A stretch of DNA of 64,000 nt from Hippophae tibetana (GCA_037013495.1 CM072809.1:9622501-9686500), one strand, 5' to 3'. Positions 1-12,273 are shown, counted from the stretch's first letter. Numbers and translations: made by a program. Notes: a model not told the origin generated them from the letters alone.

Positions 1-554
1 TCGTGTAGGTAAAACTTCGACTATACCAAACAATTTTGACTAATAAACTTGTAGAGTACCAAACTCCTCATGATTCAAGATAGCTCCACTGAGAACGATC
101 CCTGATCGTCCCGCTCTGATACCAGTTGTTGAGTAAAATTTAGAATAAACAACTCTAAATTTACTAAAATTAGATCCAAACAAGTAAACAAACTACTTGT
201 ATTATACCACTCACACTCAAATTAAGAATACAAATACTTATTTGTTTTTTGATGGAATGATTAAACCAAATGCAACGTAGGCTATTTATAGTCCTCGTCA
301 TGCAATATACACCACACAAATATAAAACTAAGAAATAATCATATTCATACAAATATTATCTACACACTTCTCTTTTCTAAAACCTTTAATCACCCTATTT
401 ATTCATCCTTTAAGCACTTCATTTATTTCTCTACATCCTTCAATAACTTTATTTATTTTCCTGTATACTTCAACTACTTCATTTATTTCTCTACTTCTTC
501 AACTACTTCATTTTTTTTCTAAATCTTTAATTAATATGTTGATGTTGATTTTCA
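1..554 (-). mobile_element. LTR retrotransposon end (LTR + PBS), runs off the left edge
   Basis: The complement of a tRNA-iMet primer-binding site (GCTCTGATACCA) lies at 113-124. It is followed by a TGTTGAG-type LTR start at about 127, so the element is on the minus strand, its LTR is at 127 to about 554, and its body lies left of the window. The far LTR edge is a guess: a CA dinucleotide at 553-554, no matching repeat in view. Inside the LTR (about 406-530) is a degenerate minisatellite of roughly 30-bp units with the core CTTCATTTATTTCTCTAC. The LTR abuts the splice-donor side of a ribosomal protein exon, so it probably landed in that gene's intron. Confidence 0.6.
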
Positions 555-603
555 ATACTAGATAGGGAGGATATCAGGAATATGTAGAATAATAATATTA
601 TAC

Positions 604-1505
604 CTGTTAACCACATCTTCAATAATGATTTGAATTGGGTTTCTATGAGTTACCAAATGGATAACTTCCTTAGCATATTTACTACTCTTGAAAGCCATGA
701 GTTTCTTGTTTGGAGTAGTCCAAGTGAAGTCCATGTAGTAAGAAGGGGGCAATTATATCATTACATTGTTTCATTAATAAACCCATTTAGAGTTTGTTGA
801 GAGTGTATTCAAAGAAAAAATTAAGAGAGCAGTAGCTAGAGAAATCTGAAGAAAAGAAAAGCAGAAAAGCTTTCAGTTTTTCCTCTCTAGCAAGCCTTAA
901 TCAAGTGCTCTGATGGAATGTTGTTTGTGGTCCGATTAAGCTGAAATTTTGCAGTTAGGTTCACGACTCAATATCCTTTAATCTGTACGGTGAGATTTAG
1001 ATTTGGCTCACTGATTTGGAAAAATTTGAGCAGTAAACAGTAACTACGAATTGGGTTAGATCTCTCAATTTTTCTTGAAATAATTGTTGGTTTCCAAGAA
1101 ATATATTCTTAATAATGTTGTTGATTGTTTGCCTCTAGTTTTACCTAGAGAGAACTGTTGTACAATTATTTCTTGATAGTGAAAGTTTTGGAGAGAAGTG
1201 TCGTGGTTGTTTTCTTTCTACACTTAAGTTTTTACACGTAAATTATTTGTGTTGATTTTGTGCATGTTTTTCATTTTGAGTTCTAGTTATTTGTTTACTA
1301 AAAGATTTTAACAAAGAAGTAAAATATGTTTAATTCTGCTGTTTATAGAACTTGATTAAGTTCGAATTGTTATTGTGATTATCCTATCAAATAGGACACT
1401 GGGCTTGGCTTTCCTAAAATGTAAAACGTACGTTGTACCACCTCGTGGCACATATGTTGCATGCTTGGCTGCTACCACTCCAATGTAATCCACAAGAAAA
1501 ACGTC
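604..1505 (-). pseudogene. Decayed 40S ribosomal protein S5 (uS7) copy, two exons visible
   Basis: Two minus-strand exon-like pieces resemble eukaryotic RPS5/uS7, an rRNA-binding protein of the small subunit head. Piece A (about 1380-1505) reads DYIGVVAAKHATYVP, close to the family's N-terminal DYIGV.AAKHATYVP block, then FRKAK in place of FRKAQ. Piece B (about 604-710) reads NKKLMAF..., EVIHLV and NPIQIIIEDVVN, matching the family's GKKLMA, EIIHLL and NPIQVIVDAVVN. Piece B ends at AG|GTATAA, a plausible splice donor inside the serine codon that follows VVN in the family, so this copy kept introns and is not a retrocopy. Divergence between the motifs is heavy, the remaining C-terminal half is absent, and an LTR element follows directly. 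It is probably a dead duplicate. Identity is fairly sure, exon limits less so. Confidence 0.7.
768..1350. other. RPS5 pseudogene intron with retrotransposon-like leader sequence
   Basis: This stretch lies between the two RPS5-like pieces and has no coding capacity. The run from about 800 to 1250 (GAGAGCAGTAG..., GAGAGAACTGTTG, GGAGAGAAGTGTCG) has the style of a copia LTR/leader, but no paired LTR or primer site was found, so the assignment is weak. Confidence 0.3.
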
Positions 1506-1519
1506 AGGTGAGAACCTTA

Positions 1520-3165
1520 AATTAGTATTTCCAATATATAGCACAAAATTATAAATATTTGGAAAGCAACATAAAATATTAATGGTATATATTTGAATAT
1601 GGACACGGCTCCCTTAATCACATAACAAAATTATTACGCCAAAGATCGAGTAGCAATGTTGAAGCAGAAATAGCAGTAGCTAGCGAGAACAAACTGAAAC
1701 AGAACAGAGGAAGGGTCTGAAAAGTATACCTTAGTTATCTATACCGGTGGGAAGTTTGTGAATGATGATAATAAGAAGAGATACAGTGAAACTTGCTTTG
1801 ATTTACAAGGTGGTGGAATGATGGTTTTGTGTGAAGGATTGTGAGTTACGTGTATTCGAGAGAGGTTTGGGTTTTTTTTAAAAAGTAATCAGGTCACATA
1901 AATTGCACACAACCTGTTACTTGTTAGTCTTATTAATTTTTTTTCTGAAAAATTATAGATTGTTATATAAAGTTTGATAATAGTTTGTAAAGTTTACAAC
2001 CGAATCAGATCTATATTAGTCATTGTGTTTTTTTCTGGGTTAATTACCATATGTGCAAGATTAATTAATGGCACATTAGAACCATAAAATTATTAACATT
2101 ATTTGTATTAGGCATGGTGTTTTATATCAAAAGATTAACTTATTAATATAAATAGTTTATTTTAGTTATATATTAACTTATTATCTATTTAGCCAAATTC
2201 TTCTTAATTTAACACGAAAGTGATAAAAAATTATCAAAAAATTTATACTAATTTAATCATATTTTTATAATCTTATGAGTTGAAAATAATATCCTACAAT
2301 TTCTATCGAATCTAACAATAGGTTATCATTCGTTCAAATTGGACCACGTCAATAATCTATATGGATTTATTTTTCTTTAGTATCTATCTTCTATATATTT
2401 ACATCATATAAATCATATAAATAGTCTTAATTTTGTTACTATTTATTGGATTCATAATTATAATCTAAAATATTAATTTATTTAAAAATAATAATATATC
2501 TTAACAATATAATTAATATATTTTTTATAACTCTTAAGTTCGAGATATATTCATAGATCCAACAATTTAAATAAAAATTATTAAAATTAAAAATTGTATT
2601 TTTTATTAATTTTTTACTTTATCATGACTGAATGAATACAAAAATTTGCACGTATTTTAATATATTATATTATGGTGTAACTTTTATTAATTTTATCAAA
2701 ATACGTTTATCTATCTCATGCAGAATTAATTTAACAATATACACACATATATTTTAATGTTTACAAGTGTTTAGGATGATGTATTACATATAAAATGAGG
2801 AGATAGATATGCATTCTCAATCTAGCTCCTGATAATAACTTGTGTATAATATTATATCACGTTCTTATTCTTCACCATTGATTTAAGACTTTGTGGTCTT
2901 AAATCCACATTCCACACACCAACGCAATTATATTTGGGATGTCTGGAAAAACCGGCCGGACAAAATCTTAAAAACAGTTTACATACCCATTCGGTCAACG
3001 GTTAATATTACAATACCGTTGGGCCCGGTTTGATAATATGTTTAACGAAAGAAACCAACTATTCAAACCGTTTTTTATATTTTGTTTAAAAATAGTTCTA
3101 AACGTAACCAAGAAGACTATTTATTTTAATTAAAAATCTCTTCAAAATGTTTGTCAATAGACTTT
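1520..3165. other. Intergenic, AT-rich; one perfect hairpin
   Basis: No gene is supported. A perfect 10-bp stem with a 6-nt loop is present at 2880-2905 (GATTTAAGAC / GTCTTAAATC). The 2940-3060 stretch, with GGGCCCGGTTTGATAA, resembles the ends of short DNA transposons, but no partner terminus was located. Confidence 0.5.
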
Positions 3166-3707
3166 TGTAATGTAATAGATTAAAAATAATATTAAATTTG
3201 TTAGTCAAAAGAAAATGTGTCTAATTTAAAAAAAAATTCATGTAAGATGTCTTAACATATTTTTAAAGATAGAGTTGCATAAACTTGTTTGAATAAAAAA
3301 TAAGAAAATTAAGTAGACCAATTTTATTGAATGAAGAAATGTTTGGTATATGAAATTAGAACTTGAATGTTATAAATATGACTTCATTTCTTCATTTTTT
3401 AATCATCCTAAAAATAGAAAAAAACTTATATGAGAAATTTTTTAAGTGAGAATTAGGCTTGTAATTGCTCTTCTCTTTTGAGTGTGTGAGAAAATTATAG
3501 AGAGTGTGGTTATAACAATTTTCCACATAGATAAATTTCTTTATCTGGTTGTCTTTTGACAACGAAATTGATTTTTCTCCAATTTGAAGTTTTCACTATA
3601 ATTCTTATGTTATGTATTCTCTATTTCTTTGTTATTTGATATTCTGTTAAGGAAGATCTTCTGAGAGGGAATTTGTGATTATACAATTTGATCCAACTTT
3701 CCTAACA
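3166..3707 (+). repeat. Left LTR of the gag-only copia element
   Basis: It begins TGTAATG and ends CCTAACA immediately before the primer-binding site, about 542 bp long, and pairs with the repeat at about 4909-5470. Confidence 0.65.
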
Positions 3708-3757
3708 ACTAGTATCAGAGCCAATTTCAAAAAAAGAATAAGAAACATCAAGAGTCA

Positions 3758-4540
3758 AGATTGACATTGAGGAATTTGATGGGAATCAATTTTGACTTGT
3801 GGTAAGTACAAGTCAAGTATTTGTTGATCCAATACGGGTTACACAAGACATTAAAGGGGAAACCAACCCATGTTACTGGTATTGAGTCTAGTAAAATCAA
3901 CATAAGTGATGGAGATTTTGAAGATCTTGATCTAAGAGCTACAAGTGCAATTCGACTTTGTTTGGCCACAAATATTCTTGCAAATGTGCATGGAATATCT
4001 ATGGCCAAAGAACTTTGAGAAAAACTTGAAGAATTGTATCAGGCAAAAGACATTTCAAATCGGGTGTATCTGAAAGAGTAGTTTCATACTTTGCGTATGA
4101 ATGAAGGAACTATTATGTCTGATCATTTTTGTGTTCTCAATGGTATTGTCTCTGAACTGAAAACCATTGGAGTTAAACTTGATGATGAAGATATAGCGTT
4201 AAGGCTCATCTAGTCTCTTCCATATTCTTATGATCATATGAAACTTATCTTGATTCATAGAAAGGAGAAAATAATATTTTTAGAAGTTACTAGCAAGCTG
4301 TTTTCTAAAGAAAAAAGGCGGAGTGGTGGAAGAAATGTTTTTCCTGAAAACTCAGCATTGGTAGTTGACAACTGAAAGAAAAACAATTTCATGAAAAAGA
4401 AGATAGTGTGCTGGGGATGTGGACAATATGAGTACCTTAAAATAAATTGTCCAAAGGGTGGAGCTGATTCAACAAGAAGCTTAAATACTGACGGTGACGC
4501 TAACAGTATATCTATTTTTAAAGACTATATTGATGCTCTT
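3758..4540 (+). pseudogene. Tnt1-like gag, broken by stops
   Basis: The reading resembles copia gag of the Tnt1 type, the nucleocapsid precursor. It starts with IDIEEFDGN, continues with LIQYGLHKTLKGK (family LVQQGL...ALKG), then LDLRATSAIRLCLA and the central LPYSYDH motif, and ends with a zinc-knuckle CWGCGQYEYLKINC in which the usual histidine of CX2CX4HX4C is tyrosine. At least four in-frame stops interrupt it (for example near 4016, 4079, 4211 and 4372). No pol follows before the right LTR. It cannot encode a working Gag as it stands. Confidence 0.75.
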
Positions 4541-4908
4541 TGAAAAGATGTACATCCCCATGGTATGCCGCTAATCTCTAAATATTGCCATGAAAGAGGG
4601 TGTGTTACTAGTAACAGGTCCACAAGTTGCACATGGGCATTGGCTTGGTGTAGATGCAAGGTGTGTGGTGAAAAGGATGTCGATAACTGATAAACTCTCG
4701 GAAAAATCAGGTGTGAGAGTTACACTATAAATTTCAACAAGTTTTTTTTCGACATGAGCCGATGTGAAATTCTTAAAATTGGTGATTAATTCTAAGTGGG
4801 TGTACTATTTATGATGAAATATGATAATTCTCGGTGTAGAGAATTATGACTATTGAAGTAGACAATGTTGTAGTGGTAACTATGTTTATTTGTAATCAAG
4901 ATGGAGAT

Positions 4909-5470
4909 TGTTGTGATTGATTAAAAATAATATTAAGTTTCTTAATCAAAATAAGAGATGCCTAATTTATAAGAAAATTTATAGAATGTGGCATACTATA
5001 TTGTCAAATATGAAGGTCCTTAAGCTTACTTGAATAAAAAATAGGAAAATTAGGTAGCCTAATTTTGTTGAATGAACAAATATTTGACATATGAAATGAG
5101 AACTTGAAGCTATAAATATAGTTACATTTTTTTTTTATTGTTAATCATCTTAAAATAGAGAAAAACTTATATGAGAAGTTTTTAAGTGAGAGAATTTTTT
5201 GAGAAAATTCTCTTGAGCTTGTAATTGCTCTTGTTTTTTAGGCGTGTGAGAAAATTATAGAAAGTGTGGTTGTACCAATTTTTCACATAGTAAATTTCTT
5301 TCTTTGGTTGTCTTTTGACAACGAAAGTAATTTTCTCCAATTTAGAGTTTTCACTATAATTTTTGTGTCGTGTATTCTCTATTTTTTTTATTTAGTATTC
5401 TGCTAAGAAAAATCTTTAGAATAAGAATTTGTGATTATAACATTTGATCTAAATTTTCTAGAAATAACTA
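4909..5470 (+). repeat. Right LTR of the gag-only copia element
   Basis: It starts TGTTGTGATTGATTAAAAA directly after the purine-rich tract and is collinear with the left LTR, with numerous substitutions, implying an old insertion. The exact 3' edge is unclear. Confidence 0.6.
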
Positions 5471-6615
5471 ACCGTGTAAGGTATTTTGGTTTATTATTAA
5501 GAATATTAAGTTTTTATTGGATAACATGTATTTTAGAATTTCGAAATTTGTTTGAAATATTTAATTACCTTGTTTTTGAAGTTAATTTTTTATTTGTTAC
5601 TTTGTGTTCTTTTTTATTTGGTTAATAAAAAAAATCACACTTTTATCACTAAATTATACATATTATAATACAATTATTGTATATAAATTAATTTTTTTTT
5701 GTCGAATAAGAAATTACGGCCTAATCAAAAGATAGAAACAGACAAGAATTATGAAGATGAGAGGCTTTATTAAAAATCTCTTCAGAGTCCCTGATTACTG
5801 CCTTAGTTTTTGATTTTATCAAAGAAGGCTAGTGGGTTGTTTATGACTCAATCCGTATGAAATCATATAACCGTTGTATTTCCTTATATTTTACAGAAAA
5901 ATAGATAAAAAAATTAATTTTATAAATTTTTAATATATTTTTAACAAACAAATAAATTTAAAAACCTAAATAAAAAGAATTACACGATAATTTTTCCTTT
6001 TAAATACGTCACTTTAAAGTTGCCTTCCTGCTAATACTAGCATGTTTCGACAGCTTTTTTTAATTTTATTTATTTAAATAAAATTAAGTAAAAGACTATG
6101 TATTAAGATTAAAAATCTTTAACGGACCAACAACATTGTCTGACTTTCTAAATTCTTATTTTTTTTAAAAAGGAGCGGACTAGTAAAGATATATATATAT
6201 ATCTTATATCATATAATTGATATAGTCTAATTTCTTTTACGAAAAATAATATTATTTAATCTCTGATAATAGAAGGATTCCTATAATTTGGTTTTGGTTG
6301 GTGCTCAAGACTTTTTATCACTATGTCTATCTGTTTATCTTGAAACGATCGAAAACAATATCCAAAAGCAAACTTAATTTTGCGATATGCTCTTAGTCTC
6401 TATCAGTCCCCTTCGTTATCGATCACATGGCCCAGATCATGTGGGTGTTGGATTTCTTAGTTAAGTTCTAAAAATATTATAGCTAGCTAGCAAATGGAGT
6501 ATACGTACATATATAATATAGCTAAATATATAGCTTAATTAATTTTTTATAATAAAGTTAATTAATACTTTAAATTCGATATATATGTTGATCAAAACTT
6601 TTAGCTTTAGAGCGA

Positions 6616-6661
6616 CCTTCCAACTTGTGTGGAAGGACCACTTTGCCCTAGGAAAGTGGTC
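6616..6661. repeat. Two adjacent perfect hairpins
   Basis: Hairpin 1 (6616-6636) pairs CCTTCCA with TGGAAGG across a 7-nt loop. Hairpin 2 (6636-6661) pairs GACCACTTT with AAAGTGGTC across an 8-nt loop and starts on the last base of hairpin 1. They are GC-richer than the surroundings. Function unknown. Confidence 0.6.
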
Positions 6662-8724
6662 ACTACGTTGAGGAATTTGCATATGGATTATACTTTTTTT
6701 CAAGATTGGTATATCGGGAATTATGGATGAGATAAATCTCACTACCTATTTTAGGTTATACTTTTTTTCAAGTTATTATTTTTGTTAATCAATGCAGTAT
6801 TTTTAGGTATGCTTTCTCTAATTGGATTACTTTGAAATTATATCACACATTACGAATGTTAATTAATTAGGGGAAAAAAACATTAGCAATATATGTTTTT
6901 TTTTTTGGAAGTTAAACTGATCATAACCAGTAATACCAAAATACTAATTCGTAAACACATTTATACAAAACATCACTTATGTTGTACTACATCTAGTATT
7001 ATATATAAAAATAATTTACTTTTCAATTTTTCAAAAACTTATAAAATATGTTGCAATATAATTTACACAATCTAAATTGTTATTATTAATAATAATTTTA
7101 TTCAATAATAATAATAATATTAAAATATAATTATTAATATTAGTAATATATATATTTTTTGTTACTGTAACAAAAGTAACTTTACAATATTATTATCCAT
7201 ATTAATGTGTCTTGAAAATTGATGTGTTATTAACATTTGATTATTAATATATGGGTGTCTATAAATTTTTGCAAAAATATTATCTTTAAGATTTATTAAC
7301 AGTCTTCCCACGTCTTCACGCCATTCTACACGGGGGTCTTGTTTCAACTACAGTAGAATTTGTATGCGCGTTTCTTCCATTTTTACGCCGTACTAACTAC
7401 TAATGATGAAAAAAATTACGGAAACTATAAAATATTTATAAAATTTACAATAATAAAATAATAATTTAATAATATTTAATTTATTATAATTATATAACAT
7501 TTAATATTAAATATATTTAAATAATCACACTTTAATTTAAATATAATTAAACGTAAAATGATATGTTGAGTTTTCTTTAGCATATTTTTTATTTTTTAAT
7601 ATTTATTTAAAAATATATTTAATTTTATAAAATAAAATATTAACTTAATATTTATTTTAATTAATATTAATATTAATTTTCATTCTTTAACTATTTAATA
7701 CATATTTTTAAATAAAATTAAATAATATAAGAATACATAAAATTTAATTTAAATATTAAAAATATTTTTATTTAATTATATATAAAAAAATAAAATATTA
7801 ATATATATTCATAGATTTCTATTAATCATAATTTCAGTATTATAAAAACCATCAACACCTCCTACTTAATTTAATGTTGTTATTTTTTGAAACAAAATCA
7901 TTAATTTTTTATATTTCTAGGTGAATGTTTATTTTAACTTTTTTGGGCTTAAGTCAATATAGTATAAATTGTTGAAATTAATAACTATTGAACAAAAGTT
8001 TCATTTTCTTTATTTTAAAAAAAAATTCGGACATGTATGCATTTTTTTTTCAATTTCAAGTAATTATATGAGAATTAATATAAAGTACATTCGGTGTTAG
8101 TTAAGATTCTTTCATCTTTCAAATACACAACATAACAGGATACAATGAGTTCATCTTCCGAACACACAACACAATATTTTTACATTACATATATGTGAAA
8201 TTTTATTAAAATCTGTCGTTAACCGACTTTAAATCAATATATTTTTAACATATGTAACGGACTTAAAACAATAATATTCTTTGCCAAAAAAAATCTATGC
8301 TGATGTAGTGAAAGATTCAAGATTTTAATTTAAAAGATGCATAAAAAATTAATAAAAAAGTAGTATTATATATTCAAATTATTGAAAAATAAAGTTAAAT
8401 CTAAGATTTTAATGTTGTTTATTATTTTAAAAAATGTTATGTATATCTCATTTAATTATAAATATATTTAAATTATGAAGTTTATAAGATGTGTTTTAGT
8501 GATAAAAACTCTAGGTAGTACGAGTTGAAGGGCTAATGACCCATGTAGTTGCACCAGTATGCATATGCATGCATGAAGCACTGCCCAAGCCTTTGAAAAG
8601 AAGAAAAAAAGAAGTGAAAGACAACCAACCAACCTCCCAATGAAAGGACATTATTTTATGGTGTCCAATAACTGGATTTAGAGTAAATATTATGTAATAA
8701 TGTAAGTTAACCAATGCATGTAAG

Positions 8725-8726
<2 letters not shown>

Positions 8727-8758
<32 letters not shown>
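8727..8758. repeat. (AT)n microsatellite
   Basis: Uninterrupted alternating AT dinucleotides, about 32 bp. Confidence 0.95.
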
Positions 8759-8761
<3 letters not shown>

Positions 8762-10166
8762 ACAAAATTGAGTGGACCAATGCATGTAAAATAAGGAATA
8801 TTAAGATGTTATAGATATCAACGTACGGCATCAGGTGTGAGCCAGCTAGAGGGTCTTATTTGGAGGTTTTCCAGGGCCTGAAAGAAAGATACGCAAAACC
8901 AATTTCCAAAGATCTGTTTATCAATTTATTTGAATATTAATTAAATTGATTAGGATGAAACTGTCACTACTATATTATTATTATTATTATATTGTTATCA
9001 CTTATTATAATATATTATATATTAGAAATGATAAATTGATATAATTTATTATATTTTCATATTTTAACTGTTTGAATTTATAATAAATATATGGGAAAAA
9101 AATCATACCTTTTAATCTTAGGGATTGAAATATGATAATATAATAAAATGAAGTATATATATACCCATTGTCAACTTCTTACATTTATTAACAAGTTATT
9201 CGTTCATACCGCCTTTTTGTTCTTTTTGTGGGCATTAAAAAGACTTACGGTTCAATGGTATTATTATATGTACGTATTTGTACATGTGAATATAATATTA
9301 TTAATAAAAAAAATAGTAATTAAATTTAAAATAATTATAAAAATTGAAGAAATTTATAATGTAGTATTTATATATGAAATGAGTATCACATTTATAAATA
9401 TAAATATTAATATAATATATATAGATAGTATAAAACTTATATTCTTTTAAATTTAATAGTTTAGTATTTGATTTCATGTTATTTATATATTATATAAATT
9501 TTACATAATATTAGAAATTCAAATAAATCGAAAGAAAAAAAGCCAATAGAAGATCTAAATATTAGTAAAAATTTACATAATATAAATGCTCTAGTGATCA
9601 ATGAATTAATGCAAAAAACCTAAAAGGCATTCCATAAAAAATACGTAGGATATTTAGTCAAACAACACAAACTTTACAGAAGTATTTAAGTGTATAAAAT
9701 GAGTGACACACGTTAATATATAAAGATGCCAATACGTTGTTTACAAGTAGCATGAAACGAACCTTTTAGAAAAGAATATCTTACATTATACAACATTTAA
9801 AATGACTTACACTTTATATAAAATCCATTACGCGAGTGTAACCAAAATCTGAGACTGCAGCCCTGTGATTTTCATAATTCATTATATTTCTGACAATATT
9901 ATTTGCGAGAATGAGAATTGTAAATCGCTTTCCTATTTTTTTAAGTTTTCAGTTTTAAAGCAAAAAGAATAAAAGACAAAAAAAAAAAAAAAACTTTGAA
10001 CAAAAATAATAACCCATTTGATTCAGATTCGGATCCTCCTCTTTGCTAGCTCCTTGTCATGTAACATTTAATTTTGTGGCTCCAAATTAAGACCTTCTTA
10101 ATTATTATAGATTCGCCAACTGGCTTCCCCTTCCCTGCCCTGCCCTGCCCAGTGCTCACCATATCA

Positions 10167-10173
10167 TATATAA
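10167..10173 (+). promoter_or_regulatory. TATA box of the RADIALIS-like gene
   Basis: TATATAA about 85 bp before the start codon is well placed for a transcription start near 10200. A CCCTG repeat lies just upstream and a (GTAC)n run (about 10233-10250) lies in the leader. Confidence 0.6.
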
Positions 10174-10255
10174 GAACACAGCAACCTTATTAGTTTTTAT
10201 TATAAACAAGATCACAATCTAGCTAGCTCTGGGTACGTACGTACGTACGTATTCA

Positions 10256-10698
10256 ATGGCCTCAAGCTCTATGAGTAAACAAAACTCAGGTACGACTTGG
10301 ACACCACATCAGAACAAATTGTTCGAAAAGGCTTTGGCCTTATATGACAAGGAAACCCCAGAACGATGGCAAAATATAACCAAAGCTGTGGGTGCTGGAA
10401 AATCAATTGAAGATGTCAAGAGACACTATCATCTCCTCTTAGAAGATCTCAGGAATATTGAATCTGGTCTCATTCCTATTCCCAACTACAACTCTAATCC
10501 TACTACCTCAACTAATCTCGACGAAGAACAAAGGTTTTTCTTTTTTTAACATTAATATTCTTCTTTTTCATTGTTATATATATGGGAACAACCTAGAAAT
10601 ATAAATCATATATCCATTAAATTAATTCTCAACATCTAAAGTACTCATCTTACAAATTTACTTTTTTCAGGCTTTTGAAATATCTTAAGTTGCATTGA
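10256..10698 (+). CDS. RADIALIS-like single-SANT/MYB protein, two exons
   Basis: The product is a 101-residue single-repeat MYB (SANT) protein of the RADIALIS-like family, small nuclear factors that in known members act in development, partly by competing for MYB partners. Exon 1 is 10256-10533 and exon 2 is 10671-10698. The donor AAG|GTTTTTC splits an arginine codon, and the acceptor follows CTTTTTTCAG. The spliced C-terminus reads RLLKYLKLH, the expected family tail. Without splicing the frame would run into a spurious FFFF end. The SANT core spans about residues 12-66, with helix tryptophans W15 and W38 and the third aromatic Y58 in [12 protein letters not shown]. The start is the first ATG after a clear TATA box; a serine-rich MASSSM opening is typical. 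No neighbour appears functionally linked. Which RL subgroup it belongs to cannot be decided here. Confidence 0.93.
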
Positions 10699-12273
10699 AG
10701 TCCAGTCCAAGATATATAGCTACTGATCGAGTGATATCTATCAAAAGTAAATCCGAAGAAGCACGCTGTTTTAATATTTTTGGGTCTTTCTTTTAATTTG
10801 CTGTAATATCTGTGATCGTTATATATTCGCTATTGTCATAAAATTCCGGTCTTATGAAGAAAAATAAATGCATGCCTATTAAATATATTTTTTGCTTTCA
10901 TTTGTTAAATAAATATTCGAATGATGATTATTTACATATTATAAATTAAAAATCAAAGCCGAAAATTTACATGTCTGGCAAAAAAAAAAAAAAAAAGTAT
11001 AGCAGATAGCTGAAAATCGGAGAAATATTGAACAAAACTCATAAACGTGAGGTTTGACTGTCCCTTCACCACATTGACTAAAGGCGGAATACGTTGACTG
11101 TTTTAGATGATGATAGATGACGTGTCTTGGAAGTCAATTGAAAGCCCACGGTATTGTGAACCTAAAGTCAAGATGGGCTTGGTCAAAAATTAATGATGGG
11201 CTCTCGTATTTTTGAAAGTTAACTTTATTATATCTTTTATCTTTCTATTTTTAAAATGATTCTCAGTTTTTAACATAATTTATTAAAGTTTTGATATCTT
11301 TTAAAATTTATAGGAATTATATACTTTTTAATTCTAAATGATTAAACTAATGACTAAAAAAAATTATAATTTTTATAAACTCTATTATAATTATTATAAT
11401 ATAGGATATTACTTTTATACCAAATATCACCCAAAAGTTTATGCTATATATATGTCGAGTCTTCTGCTCATAATTTTTGATAGTTTTTTTTTTCTTTTTC
11501 TTTTTAAAAGTAACTGTGAAGACGGTGCCATCATCAATCAGCATAGCTAATGGTAAAGGAAAATCCCTTTCATACCGTCAAATATCACTTATATTCTTAG
11601 CTAATCATTAGCTTGCTTTTTATCTCTATATATCCCCTAGATTAAAATTTGAAAATATAATAAAAATAATATATTTTATTATTAGAAAAAAATATTATAT
11701 ATTATTTTATATTAAATACAGTTTAATTAAAAACGGTTAAATTAAATTATAATGTTTTGATTTGTTTAATATCAAACATTATTAAACTAAAATCCCGTTT
11801 AATATTGTTTAATTATTATTTGTATTTTTATAAATTTTATGAATATTATTTTTTATAATAATAATAAAAAAAAGTTGTTGTAAGATTCCCAAAGCAAAAT
11901 CACCCAATTTGATATAAGGTTAGAGTTTGCTAGTAGTCTAACACATGTAATTATGTACCAATATTACACGTCAATTAGTTTTTTTCATTTTTCTCTCTTG
12001 ATTCGTATATATATATATATATATATATACTATTATTTTACTCTTTTTTTAAACCACAAACGATAACCTCAAAAGACAAAAGAAAAAAAAGTAAAATGAA
12101 AGCTTATACTAACTACCAATTCCTTTAAACTTCAGCTTCGCGTATTATTAAATTATGAAATCATTCCTATGATCAATGAAAGATCATTCATACTATTAAC
12201 ATCTTAGCCCTAATTTTATTTTTTAAAATTCTTTAAATAACATAAAAAGCCAAAGCAATTCATTTAACTTATT
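10699..12273. other. Intergenic, with a W-box cluster
   Basis: No gene is supported; the open frames at 11338-11550 are AT-rich shadows of each other on both strands. The regulatory-looking cluster at 11054-11186 is listed separately, and an (AT)n tract lies at 12006-12029. Confidence 0.6.
11054..11186. promoter_or_regulatory. Cluster of six W-boxes, three at exact 20-bp spacing
   Basis: TTGACT occurs on the plus strand at 11054, 11074 and 11094, exactly 20 bp apart. The complement AGTCAA is at 11132 and 11166, and GGTCAA at 11181. TTGAC(C/T) is the WRKY factor binding core, and clusters are common at defence-related promoters. A TGACG core (as-1-like) lies at about 11118. The cluster is about 350 bp past the RADIALIS-like stop and 1.2-1.3 kb before the small cysteine protein gene at 12373. 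Assignment to either gene is inference. Confidence 0.5.

Larger units (their letters stand above)
3166..5470 (+). mobile_element. Gag-only Tnt1-like copia element with two LTRs
   Basis: Two related direct repeats bracket a short interior: the left LTR is about 3166-3707 and the right about 4909-5470. Shared stretches include GATTAAAAATAATATTAA, GAGAAAATTATAGA and GGTTGTCTTTTGACAACGAA. A primer-binding site (CTAGTATCAGAGCC) follows the left LTR at 3709-3722, and a purine tract (AAGATGGAGA) precedes the right LTR. The interior holds only a stop-ridden gag; protease, integrase and reverse transcriptase are missing. It is either an internally deleted copy or a non-autonomous derivative. No clean target duplication was seen. 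Confidence 0.75.
5471..10160. other. AT-rich intergenic DNA without a supported gene
   Basis: Short open frames here are AT-rich and lack family similarity or codon bias. Notable items are two adjacent hairpins at 6616-6661, an (AT)n microsatellite at 8727-8758, short AT runs, and a CCCTG-repeat (CCCTGCCCTGCCCTGCCC) just upstream of the next gene. Confidence 0.6.

Noticed and set aside
6539-6742. Minus-strand 67-codon frame
   Set aside because: Open mainly across the two hairpins, with no similarity and no promoter.
8511-8831. Minus-strand 106-codon frame
   Set aside because: It contains an IYIYIY run from the (AT)n microsatellite; no start context or homology.
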